In this document: piece after piece, positions 1 through 7,060 of the stretch
How positions within the stretch are numbered: the stretch's first letter is position 1
Layout: each line of letters starts with the position of its first letter
IMG/VR virus record: IMGVR_UViG_3300025646_005991
Location: 1 to 23,307 of that record
DNA: 23,307 nt
DNA from: a virus
Strand: one strand, 5' to 3'
Position numbers and translations under genes: made by a program
The notes under the pieces: generated by a model
What the model saw: the letters and a program-made list of their open reading frames with translations, nothing else
The model's database searches: none
What the model was told of the DNA's origin: nothing

Positions 1-37
1 AGTCAGAAATACCCGCTGGGAAAACGCTTCAAAGTAC

Positions 38-646
38 CTAACGCATTTGCTTTCGTAACGTCTCGAACCGTTTGCGCTCGTCTTCGAGTTCTTGAAGTTC
101 AACGTGGCTTCTGTTCATGGATAAGTGATTCATTCTGAGCGGTTTGCTTGGATTGCCAATGTAGACAACCCCAGGCTCAATCCTTGAGCGGCTATGGACA
201 ACCGTACCCATGCCAAGCATTGTGTATGAGCCAATGACGCTGTATTGGTGAACGCTGACGTTTAGGCCAAGGTTTGCGTTCCGCATGACGTGACAGTGAC
301 CAGCCAGCAAAGCAGAGTTCGCAAGCGTGACGTTCTCTTCAAGAAAGCAATCATGAGCAACGTGACTGCCAGCCATCAAGTAAGCGAACTCTCCGACTAC
401 GGTTTGCCTCGCAATCCCAGCGTGAACCGTTACGAACTCTCGAATGACTGAGCCTTTGCCAATCTTGACGCCCATCATCTTTCGTCTGCTTCGGTGTTGC
501 GGATTTGAACCAATGACTGCGCCAGGATAGATTTCGCAGTTTGCGCCTATGTCGAGTGGCCCATAGAGGCAGACATTCGGCCCGATCTTTACGTCTTTGC
601 CAAAGGTAACGTCACCTTCAACGTGAACAGTTGAGTGAATGTTCAT
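38..646 (-). CDS. LpxA-like acyltransferase, left-handed beta-helix
   Basis: The 202-residue protein is built of hexapeptide repeats throughout (for example IGPNVC, IGANCE, IGKGSV, VGEFAY), which fold as a left-handed beta-helix. Residues about 91-100 read MAGSHVAHDC, matching the LpxA active-site segment in which the second histidine (here His98) is the catalytic base. LpxA transfers a 3-hydroxyacyl chain from ACP to UDP-GlcNAc, the first step of lipid A synthesis in the cytoplasm. The protein is shorter than cellular LpxA (about 260 residues) because the C-terminal helical domain is cut to about 30 residues. It overlaps the upstream glycosyltransferase gene by 4 bp (ATGA), so the two are probably translationally coupled. 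Substrate is inferred only; another nucleotide-sugar acyltransferase is possible. Bases 1-37 beyond its stop contain no gene I can support. Confidence 0.8.
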   Translation of the reverse strand: MNIHSTVHVEGDVTFGKDVKIGPNVCLYGPLDIGANCEIYPGAVIGSNPQHRSRRKMMGVKIGKGSVIREFVTVHAGIARQTVVGEFAYLMAGSHVAHDCFLEENVTLANSALLAGHCHVMRNANLGLNVSVHQYSVIGSYTMLGMGTVVHSRSRIEPGVVYIGNPSKPLRMNHLSMNRSHVELQELEDERKRFETLRKQMR

Positions 647-1311
647 AGCCAGTGAGCCATCAGTTCAGGTTCGATGTTTGGTGGTTTTGGATTGCCGTGA
701 AAGTAAACGATTCGCGCCTTGCTTCGTTCCTCTGGCTGATTTGTCCAGTGAACTTTGTAGCTTTGAATCTCATGAGGAAAAACTTGGTCAAGTCTTGTGG
801 CGTTAGCACAGACAACACGAAGAAAAGCCATCTCGCTTGGTAAGTTCTTGTAGGTGTAATTAACTCCGCTTTCTGCTCGGTGTTGCCAAAGATTCCAGAT
901 TCGTTTGACTTCAGCGGCTGAGAATAAGCCGATCCCGTTGCAGATGGTGTGAGGTTCAAACGGATCTGTGAGCAATCCGCATTCGCCTCGCCAGTTCAGT
1001 AGCTCGTCAATGTTGTTCGTAATGAGCGTATCCAGCCCAATGATAAACCTGCGGCCTTTGCCTAGTCCTGGTCGAAACGCTTCCATGACACAAGCCCAGC
1101 CCAGATCCTCACAGTCGAGCGCAACTTGCGTGACGGTTTCGTTGAACTGATATTCTCTGTCAGTCAGGCAAATCAACTTGTGGCTCTTGGTTGTGTTGCG
1201 CTTAATCGCTCGCGCCAATTTGTCCACCCATTCAGCAGAGTAGCCAGCGTTTGCGCTGTAGCTGGGTAGGTGCCGCTCTTTGCCATTAAAAAGAATGCAG
1301 ACAATATCCAT
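643..1311 (-). CDS. Putative glycosyltransferase
   Basis: The 222-residue protein resembles the phage glycosyltransferase family with an N-terminal nucleotide-sugar domain: an early CLTD segment, a GW segment before the acidic motif, a LDTLITNNIDEL stretch where family members usually carry DLDTVI, and a C-terminal YFHGNPKPP. The first aspartate of the usual DxD metal motif appears to be replaced by glycine (IIGLDTLI), so activity or metal dependence may be altered. Its ATG overlaps the preceding gene's stop by one base (TGATG), and its stop overlaps the LpxA-like gene by 4 bp. Family assignment rests on motif recognition. The acceptor is unknown; with the neighbouring acyltransferase, host LPS or a surface glycan is a reasonable guess. 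Confidence 0.65.
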   Translation of the reverse strand: MDIVCILFNGKERHLPSYSANAGYSAEWVDKLARAIKRNTTKSHKLICLTDREYQFNETVTQVALDCEDLGWACVMEAFRPGLGKGRRFIIGLDTLITNNIDELLNWRGECGLLTDPFEPHTICNGIGLFSAAEVKRIWNLWQHRAESGVNYTYKNLPSEMAFLRVVCANATRLDQVFPHEIQSYKVHWTNQPEERSKARIVYFHGNPKPPNIEPELMAHWL

Positions 1312-2084
1312 CAGGCCGCCACCTTCCTCTGCTTTGGATTCATGATTTGCTTGCGCCAGTAGGCGAAGTTTCTAGGCCAGTGGCGTTTGATTGCAAGCTC
1401 GCCAACATACTCGAAGTCAAGCCGCTCGGCCTCGTAATCTGAGCCAGAAACAAAAATCACAAACCACTTAGCCACGTTTTTGCTCGTTCGCTTCTTGATG
1501 CCGTAAGGTCTGCCGCTTCTATCTCGCACCACGAAATAGCTATACTTCGTTTTTTTCTTAGCCATGCTCTTGGCTGTTGTGTTCTGCATCGCGTCAGGAT
1601 TCGCTTGCAGATAACTCAGCATTTGCGTGATGGAGCCTCTGGTCAGGTTGCCGTATTTGTCTAAACGTGCCTCTTCGGATGGGACGGCATACCAGTTTTT
1701 GGGCAATGCGCCAATCCGGTAAAGTGCTTTCTCGAATCGCTTGTGTTCTCGGTCCTGTCCAGTGATATGCGGTAACAGGATTTCTTCTGCCGTCAGCGAA
1801 CTACCCACAACGCCTTTTAGATCCTTCGCGTAGACTCTGCCGTTCTGGTCTTTGATAGAATACTCGACAAACAAGCTGCCTCGTCTGCCAGGCTTCTTTT
1901 TGTTGGGTGGCACAATGAATGGTGTAGGCTTGTCAAAGACGTCTTCCATTTCTTCGTAGAGTGCAAAGCGAACGTCAAACAAAGTATCTCGCACTGCCTT
2001 GCCTACAGCATCCGGCATTTTCTTAGCGACTTGTCGCAGGTACTGCCTTGGGATTTTTAGTCCGGTGTCGCCTTTCAGTGGCAT
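1311..2084 (-). CDS. Conserved phage protein, possibly virion-associated, function unknown
   Basis: A 257-residue basic protein. Residues about 10-60 (PRQYLRQVAKKMPDAVGKAV to DKPTPFIVPPNKKK) and the middle (KRFEKALYRIGALPKNWYAV, then LDKYGNLTRGSITQMLSYL) recall a family found in many siphophages and prophages, often among structural genes, with no assigned biochemical role. The C-terminus (about 175-257) is rich in Lys, Arg and aromatic residues. The start is an ATG with only a weak purine-rich region upstream. The upstream small zinc-protein frame overlaps it by 62 bp. It sits after the replication genes and before the surface-modification genes, near where the early operon should hand over to structural genes beyond the left edge. 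Virion association is inferred from family memory only. Confidence 0.65.
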   Translation of the reverse strand: MPLKGDTGLKIPRQYLRQVAKKMPDAVGKAVRDTLFDVRFALYEEMEDVFDKPTPFIVPPNKKKPGRRGSLFVEYSIKDQNGRVYAKDLKGVVGSSLTAEEILLPHITGQDREHKRFEKALYRIGALPKNWYAVPSEEARLDKYGNLTRGSITQMLSYLQANPDAMQNTTAKSMAKKKTKYSYFVVRDRSGRPYGIKKRTSKNVAKWFVIFVSGSDYEAERLDFEYVGELAIKRHWPRNFAYWRKQIMNPKQRKVAA

Positions 2085-2178
2085 GGGCTATTCTCTGACA
2101 AAGTTTACAAGCTTTGAAATCATTGAAGAAAACTTTGGTGTTTGGTTTGTGCGTTTGGCAGGATTCGCAAAAACGCAT
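2023..2178 (-). CDS. Small zinc-binding protein (two CxxC pairs)
   Basis: A 51-residue basic protein with CESC followed after about 17 residues by CKLC, a four-cysteine zinc site. The start is uncertain. I chose the ATG at 2178, which lies 22 bp after the upstream gene's stop. The same frame stays open to an ATG at 2295 and a TTG at 2325, which would add a Lys/Glu-rich helix (about residues KPLSERLEERLKKLK) but overlap the upstream gene by about 95 bp. No convincing ribosome-binding site precedes any choice. The 3' end overlaps the next gene by 62 bp. Small zinc proteins of this kind are common in phage early operons; the role is unknown. Confidence 0.5.
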   Translation of the reverse strand: MRFCESCQTHKPNTKVFFNDFKACKLCQRIAHATERRHRTKNPKAVPATSR

Positions 2179-2200
2179 GGACGGTTTTTGTTTTAGCTTT

Positions 2201-2392
2201 TTAAGCCTCTCTTCGAGTCTTTCGCTGAGTGGCTTTCTGTTGTCTTGCCAAGTGTAGCGCTTCAAGTTCTGCTTCCTCTCTGGATAACCCACCATCGAAT
2301 TGCATGATTGCGGCTCGTTCTTCAAACCAGACGTACAAGTCAGGCTCTAAGAAACGAAGTCGTTCAATCTCATGAAAAAGTTTTTCGTTCAT
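2201..2392 (-). CDS. Small conserved phage protein (FEERAAIMQFDGG motif)
   Basis: A 63-residue acidic protein starting at an internal ATG (MNEKLFHEIERL). The segment WFEERAAIMQFDGGLSREEA recalls short proteins found in many phage and prophage replication regions; their function is not established to my knowledge. The frame is open upstream to a TTG at 2509, which would give 102 residues, but the extra N-terminus looks unlike a folded domain and the ATG start matches where the conserved part begins. Neither start has a clear Shine-Dalgarno sequence. The stretch 2393-2522 between this start and the deaminase stop would then be non-coding or the N-terminal extension. Confidence 0.55.
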   Translation of the reverse strand: MNEKLFHEIERLRFLEPDLYVWFEERAAIMQFDGGLSREEAELEALHLARQQKATQRKTRREA

Positions 2393-2522
2393 TGAGGCGC
2401 AGCTTAAGACGTGCGTCCGTGAAACGTCTCTATCGCTTTTGATAAAGCAAGCTTCCTTCGCGTGGTTTGGCAGCACTCGCTGTGGCGACTCCTCAGTTTG
2501 GTTCGCCAAAGATTGCTAATCG

Positions 2523-3041
2523 TCACGCCTCAAAATCCTTGTACAATCGGCTTCCTGTTGCGCCTTCCTGTCCTTGATACTTTCCTGCATACGGTTGAGC
2601 GGTTGGCTCGTCCAACTGAAAAAAAACAATTTGGCAAATCCTCACGCCTGCTTTCAAAAGGATTGGCTTCTCGCTCTGGTTGTACAGTTCAAGCGTGATC
2701 TGGCCTTGAAATCCAGAATCGACGAATCCAGCATTTTGAATCTGTAAGCCAAGCCTTCCCACTGACGAGCGACCAGCCACAAAAGCCGCTAAGTGATTCG
2801 GTACGCTGATCTTTTCCTGAGTTGAAGCCAGAACAAATTTGGAAGGCTCCAGCAAAAAATCTTCGGTCTGAACGTGTTGGTAAACGGATTCTGAATCCAG
2901 AAAGAGAAATTTTTGTTTTATGCCCAACTGAGCGAAGGTGTTGCCTAAGTGCAAATCAACACTACATGGCCCCACCTGGGCAAATCGTGGCAGGTGTCCA
3001 AGTTCTTTGAGTCCATTCAAAGTTTGGTGAGAGAGAATCAT
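2523..3041 (-). CDS. dcd: dCTP deaminase (dUTPase-related trimer)
   Basis: A 172-residue protein of the dCTP deaminase/dUTPase superfamily, which deaminates dCTP to dUTP (bifunctional members go on to dUMP) and feeds dTTP synthesis. Family motifs appear in order: CSVDLHLGN, EPSKFVLASTQEKI, AGRSSVGRLGL, NAGFVDSGFQGQITLELYN (with the catalytic glutamate in TLEL), and the C-terminal KYQGQEGATGSRL that closes over the triphosphate. The NAGF form replaces the TAH/TAG seen in classical enzymes, so mono- versus bifunctionality is open. The ATG at 3041 is preceded by GGCGGA at good spacing and overlaps the rusA stop by 4 bp. A TTG four codons upstream is less likely. Confidence 0.88.
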   Translation of the reverse strand: MILSHQTLNGLKELGHLPRFAQVGPCSVDLHLGNTFAQLGIKQKFLFLDSESVYQHVQTEDFLLEPSKFVLASTQEKISVPNHLAAFVAGRSSVGRLGLQIQNAGFVDSGFQGQITLELYNQSEKPILLKAGVRICQIVFFQLDEPTAQPYAGKYQGQEGATGSRLYKDFEA

Positions 3042-3424
3042 AAATCCGCCCAATCAAATTCTGTTGGTGAATAAATCCGAATCAGTCCGGTTTCTCCCCA
3101 TCGCTTTGAAGCGTGAACGTCCCAGACTTGCTTGTCTTCACTGAGTAAGGCATCAATCAAAGCCTTCAAGAGATTGTCAATGTCAGCGGTTTGTCTATGA
3201 GGTTTGCCGTTCATTGCTTTCTTTTTCTTGAGGCTCCAGCTTTTCGGCATAGGCAAAATGAATTCAACGGCAAAGCTGTCTGGAAGTTGAAACTTTTGTG
3301 TGTGAGCTTGAAGCCGTAAGGTGTCGCAGAAAACCCGATAGCGCAAAACCTCCGGCCTGACTCGCCACTTATCAGAGCGACTTTGGCGTGGTTTCGGAAC
3401 AGGTGAAACATGAAACGTTATCAA
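3038..3424 (-). CDS. rusA: RusA-family Holliday junction resolvase
   Basis: A 128-residue protein, close to the usual RusA length of about 120. Hallmarks are FILPMPKSWS, a basic loop KKKKAMNGKPH, the acidic TADIDNLLKALIDAL motif supplying metal-binding aspartates, and EDKQVWDVHASKRW. RusA cuts Holliday junctions symmetrically, resolving recombination intermediates or branched replicating DNA before packaging. The frame is open much further upstream, but that part lies antiphase inside the preceding gene. The natural start is a TTG at 3424 (MITFHVSPVPKP) overlapping the upstream stop as TTGA, giving family length. No strong ribosome-binding site is seen, which fits coupled translation. It sits with the Bet and replication genes. 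Confidence 0.88.
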   Translation of the reverse strand: MITFHVSPVPKPRQSRSDKWRVRPEVLRYRVFCDTLRLQAHTQKFQLPDSFAVEFILPMPKSWSLKKKKAMNGKPHRQTADIDNLLKALIDALLSEDKQVWDVHASKRWGETGLIRIYSPTEFDWADL

Positions 3425-3891
3425 GCAGCAACCGTTTTGACTAACTTCGCAAAGTATTGGCTTGGTGAATCGGTTTTGCTCGGTTTGTCCACTTTCACAG
3501 GTGTCTCGTCTTTCTTTGTCCAACGAACGATTGAGTCTGAATCCAGCCAGAAGCCAAAAGGTGCGCGACCAATCGCCTGAAAGAACTTCTGGCCTCCGCA
3601 TGGGTCCAAGCGTTTGCCTGTCGCTTTGAGTTCTGCTTCTTTCATAAGCCACTCGTCAGGTGTCTTACAAGCTTGGGTTCGGTTGCTGGTGTTGCGTTGT
3701 GCGTAACTGCGAAAAACGGCAACGGTTGGCAAGAAGTCACTCTTGAACTCTTTGACCATCCGGTTGAAACCTTCTTCGATTTGCTCTTCACTCAGGTCAT
3801 CAAGTCCAATCTGCCAAGCTTGAGCGAGTTCTGGGCTTGGCTTGGTTTTGTAGATTGCGCTTAATTTGCGTAGTAGCTCGACGGACTGCAT
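3421..3891 (-). CDS. Putative helicase loader / replication protein (lambda P-like position)
   Basis: A 156-residue protein. Its N-terminal half (ELLRKLSAIYKTKPSPELAQ, LSEEQIEEGFNRMVKEFKSD, FLPTVAVFRSYAQ) has the short-helix pattern seen in phage replication proteins that lie directly after an initiator and act as helicase loaders. The C-terminal half is a poorly conserved Lys-rich tail. It starts at an ATG 31 bp before the O-like gene ends and is followed by rusA with a TTGA overlap. The assignment relies mainly on position (O-like then P-like, as in lambda) and weak N-terminal resemblance. It has no ATPase motif, so an AAA-type DnaC-like loader is excluded. Confidence 0.55.
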   Translation of the reverse strand: MQSVELLRKLSAIYKTKPSPELAQAWQIGLDDLSEEQIEEGFNRMVKEFKSDFLPTVAVFRSYAQRNTSNRTQACKTPDEWLMKEAELKATGKRLDPCGGQKFFQAIGRAPFGFWLDSDSIVRWTKKDETPVKVDKPSKTDSPSQYFAKLVKTVAA

Positions 3892-4619
3892 TTGTTGTCT
3901 CCTTGAAGTTGTTGTTCAATCAAATCCCATTCGTCAGGCTGGCTGCTTGGTGAGGCTCGGCTTGGTTCCTGGTGTTGTTCAATCAAGTCTGCGACTAGAA
4001 ACCGTTCAGCGTCCTTGGTGTAGCTGTCGCCACACTCTGCGAGGTAGTGCTTGGTTGCGATTTGAATTTCAGCAACGCTGAACTTTGCCAGCAGCTTCTT
4101 GAAGTTCTCAAAGGCTTTGGCTTTGCGTCCTGGCTTTCTGGTTGCCTTTGCTTTCCAATCGTCCCACCAGCCTTCAAAGTGCGTAATATATTCAGTGTTT
4201 CTTTTGTTATTTGTTTCTTTTGTTAATTCTTTATTTTGTAGCTGGCGATTTTCCTGACTAGGTTTTCCCTGACTAGGTTTTCCCTGACTAGGAAAATCCA
4301 CGTTAGGTTTTTCTAGGTTAGGCATTTCGTCACGAACACCTGAGAGCAGATAGACATAATCCCCAAGCTTGCCATCCGGCTTGCGAACTCTCGGACCACG
4401 CTTGATGTAGCCAGACTTCAGCAGTTCATCCATTGCTCGCTTGGTTGAGTCATAGCCATCTGTCGCATGATTGGCTAACTCACTGATTCGGATGTTCCAG
4501 TTCTTCGGCAGACTAAGCAGGTAAATCAGCAATCCTTTGGCTTTCCAGCTAAGTTCTGCGTCCTGAGCGGCTGCGTTACCGATAACGGTGTAAGGTCCGT
4601 CAATGCGTTTGCCTATCAT
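3861..4619 (-). CDS. Replication initiator, lambda O-like, winged-helix N-terminus
   Basis: A 252-residue protein. Residues 1-95 form a helix-turn-helix domain of the phage replication type (LSWKAKGLLIYLLSLPKNW, ISELANHATDGYDSTKRAMD, ELLKSGYIKRGPRVRKPDGK). A low-complexity linker follows at about 105-140, containing a repeated PSQGK, and then a C-terminal domain (about 145-225; EGWWDDWKAKATRKPG, KAFENFKKLL) common to phage initiators. In lambda, O binds iterons within its own gene and recruits P and DnaB. The same layout is seen here, because the linker is encoded by tandem 15-bp DNA repeats next to an AT-rich stretch. The start ATG has GAGG upstream, just after the stop of bet. Confidence 0.78.
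   Translation of the reverse strand: MIGKRIDGPYTVIGNAAAQDAELSWKAKGLLIYLLSLPKNWNIRISELANHATDGYDSTKRAMDELLKSGYIKRGPRVRKPDGKLGDYVYLLSGVRDEMPNLEKPNVDFPSQGKPSQGKPSQENRQLQNKELTKETNNKRNTEYITHFEGWWDDWKAKATRKPGRKAKAFENFKKLLAKFSVAEIQIATKHYLAECGDSYTKDAERFLVADLIEQHQEPSRASPSSQPDEWDLIEQQLQGDNKCSPSSYYAN
4184..4320. other. Candidate replication origin: three 15-bp iterons plus AT-rich tract
   Basis: CCTGACTAGG occurs three times at exact 15-bp spacing (4253, 4268, 4283), each with a CCTnnnnAGG dyad. Degenerate TAGGTT copies follow to about 4320. Bases 4184-4240 are almost entirely A and T on one side. Iterons inside the initiator gene, with an AT-rich segment on their 3' side in gene orientation, reproduce the lambda ori layout. 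Origin function is inferred. Confidence 0.55.
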
Positions 4620-4628
4620 GCTTACCTC

Positions 4629-5372
4629 TTAAGCGGCTTCAGTTGCGGTTGCCATCGTCTGAGCAATATCCTGCTCTACTTGCTTCTGTATCAACTTCAA
4701 TCGGTCTATCTCGCCTTTTTTCAAGTCACCTCGTTTGGCGTAGGCATTGGCTAGACTGTTTGCCTCTTCGAGTGCCTCTTGAGTCTGGCAGGATTCAAAT
4801 TGCTCTTTCAGCAGAAAGAAGGTTTGTGAGCCTTCAGGATTGATGACTTTTGGCGCTGGTGGTTCTTCTTCCTGTGCGTCCGGTTCTGGCGTAATTCCCG
4901 ATAGACCAAAGGCTAGTCGAATGGCCTGTTTCATTGCAGCATGGCGAAGCATCCGGCTGGGGTATTGTTTCCAAGGTTGGCTTCCAGTGTTGCACTCGCT
5001 CAAGAACTCAGTCACCACAGTTGGTCGCTGACGGTCTTTCCGGTAAATCGTTGCGGTGACGCTCACCACTTGGCCTTTTTCGTCTGTTGCATGATTGAAT
5101 TCGATTCCGTCAAACTGCGGATGCTGATTCATGATCTTGTTCCAACCATCGACACTCATCACAACGCTGATGCCACCGGATTTTGCCGGAAAGGCGTAAA
5201 TCTCTCTCGTCAATGGATTCAGGTTGTGCTGTTTGGCAACTGCCAGAAAAGCCATCAAATGCTCTGGCTTTGTGCCTGTTGGCAAAACCGTCTTGGACAA
5301 GACTTCTTGCAGCTCTTCCGGTTTTACCTGGCACTGTTGTGCCACTTGCACGATTAGGTTTTTTTCGGTCAT
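4629..5372 (-). CDS. bet: Bet/RecT-type single-strand annealing protein
   Basis: A 247-residue protein of the phage Bet family, which anneals complementary single strands during phage recombination. Recognisable segments are HLMAFLAVAKQHNLNPLTRE, IYAFPAKSGGISVVMSVDGW, QHPQFDGIEF, RMLRHAAMKQAIRLAFGLSG, and a Glu/Pro-rich linker leading to a helical tail. The ATG at 5372 (MTEKNLIV) has a strong AAGGA site at proper distance; an in-frame TTG upstream at 5393 is unlikely. It directly follows a PD-(D/E)XK-like protein that could supply the 5'-3' resection usually provided by lambda Exo, since no YqaJ-type exonuclease is seen. Confidence 0.88.
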   Translation of the reverse strand: MTEKNLIVQVAQQCQVKPEELQEVLSKTVLPTGTKPEHLMAFLAVAKQHNLNPLTREIYAFPAKSGGISVVMSVDGWNKIMNQHPQFDGIEFNHATDEKGQVVSVTATIYRKDRQRPTVVTEFLSECNTGSQPWKQYPSRMLRHAAMKQAIRLAFGLSGITPEPDAQEEEPPAPKVINPEGSQTFFLLKEQFESCQTQEALEEANSLANAYAKRGDLKKGEIDRLKLIQKQVEQDIAQTMATATEAA

Positions 5373-5382
5373 TGGTTCCTTA

Positions 5383-5994
5383 TTAGTTTTCAAGAGGTTT
5401 CACTCCATTCACTTGGATTGTGAAGTTGTTGAAAATGGCTCCAAAAAGCTCGCTTGGCTCAATTGCAAAATTAAGCGTTTCGTAACCTTTGTTCTGTGCC
5501 GCAATAAGCTGATCTTCTCTCTGCAACCACTTTTGTTTGTGTTTCTGCCAAACAATTTGAAGTGGCCCTACTGGCAGCATATAAATTAGGCCAAGTCCTT
5601 TGACGTAATAGGCAATGTAATCCGCAAGCAAAGGCTTGCACACCCATCCTGGGCTATTTCTTCGGTTGTTGCTCACATACTCAAGAAGTATGTCTGTGTA
5701 GACTCTGCCGCTTTTGCTTGGGTAGCGTATCTTTTCATCAATCACATAATTCTTGCCACCGTCACAAATTACTTGTCGATCTCCACCAAGCCTTTGAAAG
5801 TCTGAATCCCTCTGAAAATAAACAGAACATTTAAAGTTGGGAAAAAACTTTTTGTAGGCTTCTTCCCAAACAGGTAACTCACTATCCAAGTGTGAGTCGT
5901 TCAGTTGCTTATAAAAATCGTTCACTGGCTCAGTAACTGATACCTGATAATCTAAGAACAGGTCTAATTGATTTGGTTGCCCCACTGGCTCCAA
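5383..5994 (-). CDS. PD-(D/E)XK nuclease-like protein
   Basis: A 203-residue protein. The central part shows DFQRLGGDRQVICDGGKNYV then IDEKIRYPSKSG, followed by TDILLEYVSNNRR and PGWVCKPLLADYIAYYV. The order D, then DEK, then a DIxLEY strand looks like a PD-(D/E)XK nuclease core, and I associate this pattern with an uncharacterised phage family. The nuclease role is an inference from motifs. Its position between a DNA methyltransferase and bet suggests a recombination or modification partner. The first start is a TTG at 5994 lying 31 bp inside the methyltransferase gene; a GTG at 5985 preceded by AAGG and GGAG is an alternative. The stop overlaps the TTG-extended bet frame but not the chosen bet start. 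Confidence 0.6.
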   Translation of the reverse strand: MEPVGQPNQLDLFLDYQVSVTEPVNDFYKQLNDSHLDSELPVWEEAYKKFFPNFKCSVYFQRDSDFQRLGGDRQVICDGGKNYVIDEKIRYPSKSGRVYTDILLEYVSNNRRNSPGWVCKPLLADYIAYYVKGLGLIYMLPVGPLQIVWQKHKQKWLQREDQLIAAQNKGYETLNFAIEPSELFGAIFNNFTIQVNGVKPLEN

Positions 5995-6935
5995 CCTTCT
6001 CTTGCAGTCCTTGCAAAGAGTTCAAGTTTCTTTGCTTCTGAAAAAGCTGAGTCAATCCACTCTATGAATTCAACAGGCTTGGCGCTGTGCTTTGTCCTTG
6101 AGTAGCTGAAGATAGAAGAGTGTCTGTGGTCTGGCTCTGGTGGTGAAAAGTTGCCTTTGGTTGCAACAAACAAAAGTTCATGTTGCCCACGAAACCAGTA
6201 GCCCATTCCTATTTTTTGCTTGTCCCAGATAGCATGAGTTTTATAGGTCAATCCCCAAGCATCAATGACCATGAAAGCCTCTCTTAACTTTGGTGCTGTT
6301 GCCCATAGCAGAAGCAAGCTGTCGGCAGCAAAAGGCACTTGCATTTCACAGATTTCATCAATCTTCATGGTTGGGTAGTGATTCGCCAAATCTCTGCTTT
6401 GAGTTTCTGCAAAATCATAATCCCAAGGCGGATCTGCATAAACTAAATTAAACTCTCCTTCTGGCAGAACAGTCTTAGGTAACTCGGCATGTTCTGCCTT
6501 CTTCTTTTGAAGTTGAAAATCCTTGGATTCTCGCAGCATTAAAGATTGAGTCAGTTCCTTTTTTTCTTCTTTGGTTTCCTCAATTACTTCTTCAAAAATT
6601 ACTTCAGGTAAGTCAGCAATCTGTTGCCAACGCATGGATTGTGTCTTTTCAATGCCTAAGTCTTTCAGGCTTGGAGCACTGGTTGCACGATGCAACCGGT
6701 GCTTGCTAGTATCACCACCTCCTTTATTCTTCTGCATTTCCTTCAGTAACTCGCCACCTTTGCGCTCGGCTCTAAGCTTTGTTTCTGCGGCCTGATTCTG
6801 CATTTCTAAAGAATAACCAGCAGCTTTAACGTAAGCCTTTATAGCTTCCGCTTGATCTCGTATTTCCTTAATTTCTTGCAGTGTCGAAGCTTCTTCTAAA
6901 GCTCTTCTAGCTGCATCTAGTTTAACGAGTTGCAT
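5964..6935 (-). CDS. MT-A70 family adenine methyltransferase
   Basis: A 323-residue protein. Residues 165-171 contain YADPPW, the catalytic DPPW motif of MT-A70 N6-adenine methyltransferases, followed by family segments (SLLLLWATAPKLREAF, MGYWFRGQHELLFVATKG, HSAKPVEFIEWI, KLELFARTAREGW). Residues about 1-150 are helical and charged (AETKLRAERKGGELLKEMQK), a common N-terminal extension in phage members and probably involved in DNA recognition. Such enzymes methylate adenine in phage DNA, protecting it from host restriction or marking it; the site is unknown. The ATG has AGAGAAG upstream. No cognate restriction gene is nearby, consistent with an orphan, self-protecting methyltransferase. The 125 bp upstream (6936-7060) holds no gene. 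Confidence 0.87.
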   Translation of the reverse strand: MQLVKLDAARRALEEASTLQEIKEIRDQAEAIKAYVKAAGYSLEMQNQAAETKLRAERKGGELLKEMQKNKGGGDTSKHRLHRATSAPSLKDLGIEKTQSMRWQQIADLPEVIFEEVIEETKEEKKELTQSLMLRESKDFQLQKKKAEHAELPKTVLPEGEFNLVYADPPWDYDFAETQSRDLANHYPTMKIDEICEMQVPFAADSLLLLWATAPKLREAFMVIDAWGLTYKTHAIWDKQKIGMGYWFRGQHELLFVATKGNFSPPEPDHRHSSIFSYSRTKHSAKPVEFIEWIDSAFSEAKKLELFARTAREGWSQWGNQIN

Positions 6936-7060
6936 TCTTCTCTTTAATTCGCGCCTTCCAGCCAGCTTAAGCTTGAGTTGAGAAAAGCTTTATCGCTTGC
7001 TCCGGTACATGAAGTGGGCTTTTGTTTAGGGAGGACGCCCAAACCGGAAAACCAGAAGGC

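Noticed and set aside
3425-3652. N-terminal extension of RusA
   Set aside because: Lies antiphase within the loader-like gene, and the shortened protein has the normal RusA length.
4253-4300. CRISPR array or decayed transposon repeat
   Set aside because: Units are contiguous 15-bp tandem repeats with no spacers, in frame inside the initiator gene.
5964-6935. Complete restriction-modification system
   Set aside because: No endonuclease with a matching partner is visible; the neighbouring PD-(D/E)XK-like gene is closer to bet and its role is unknown.
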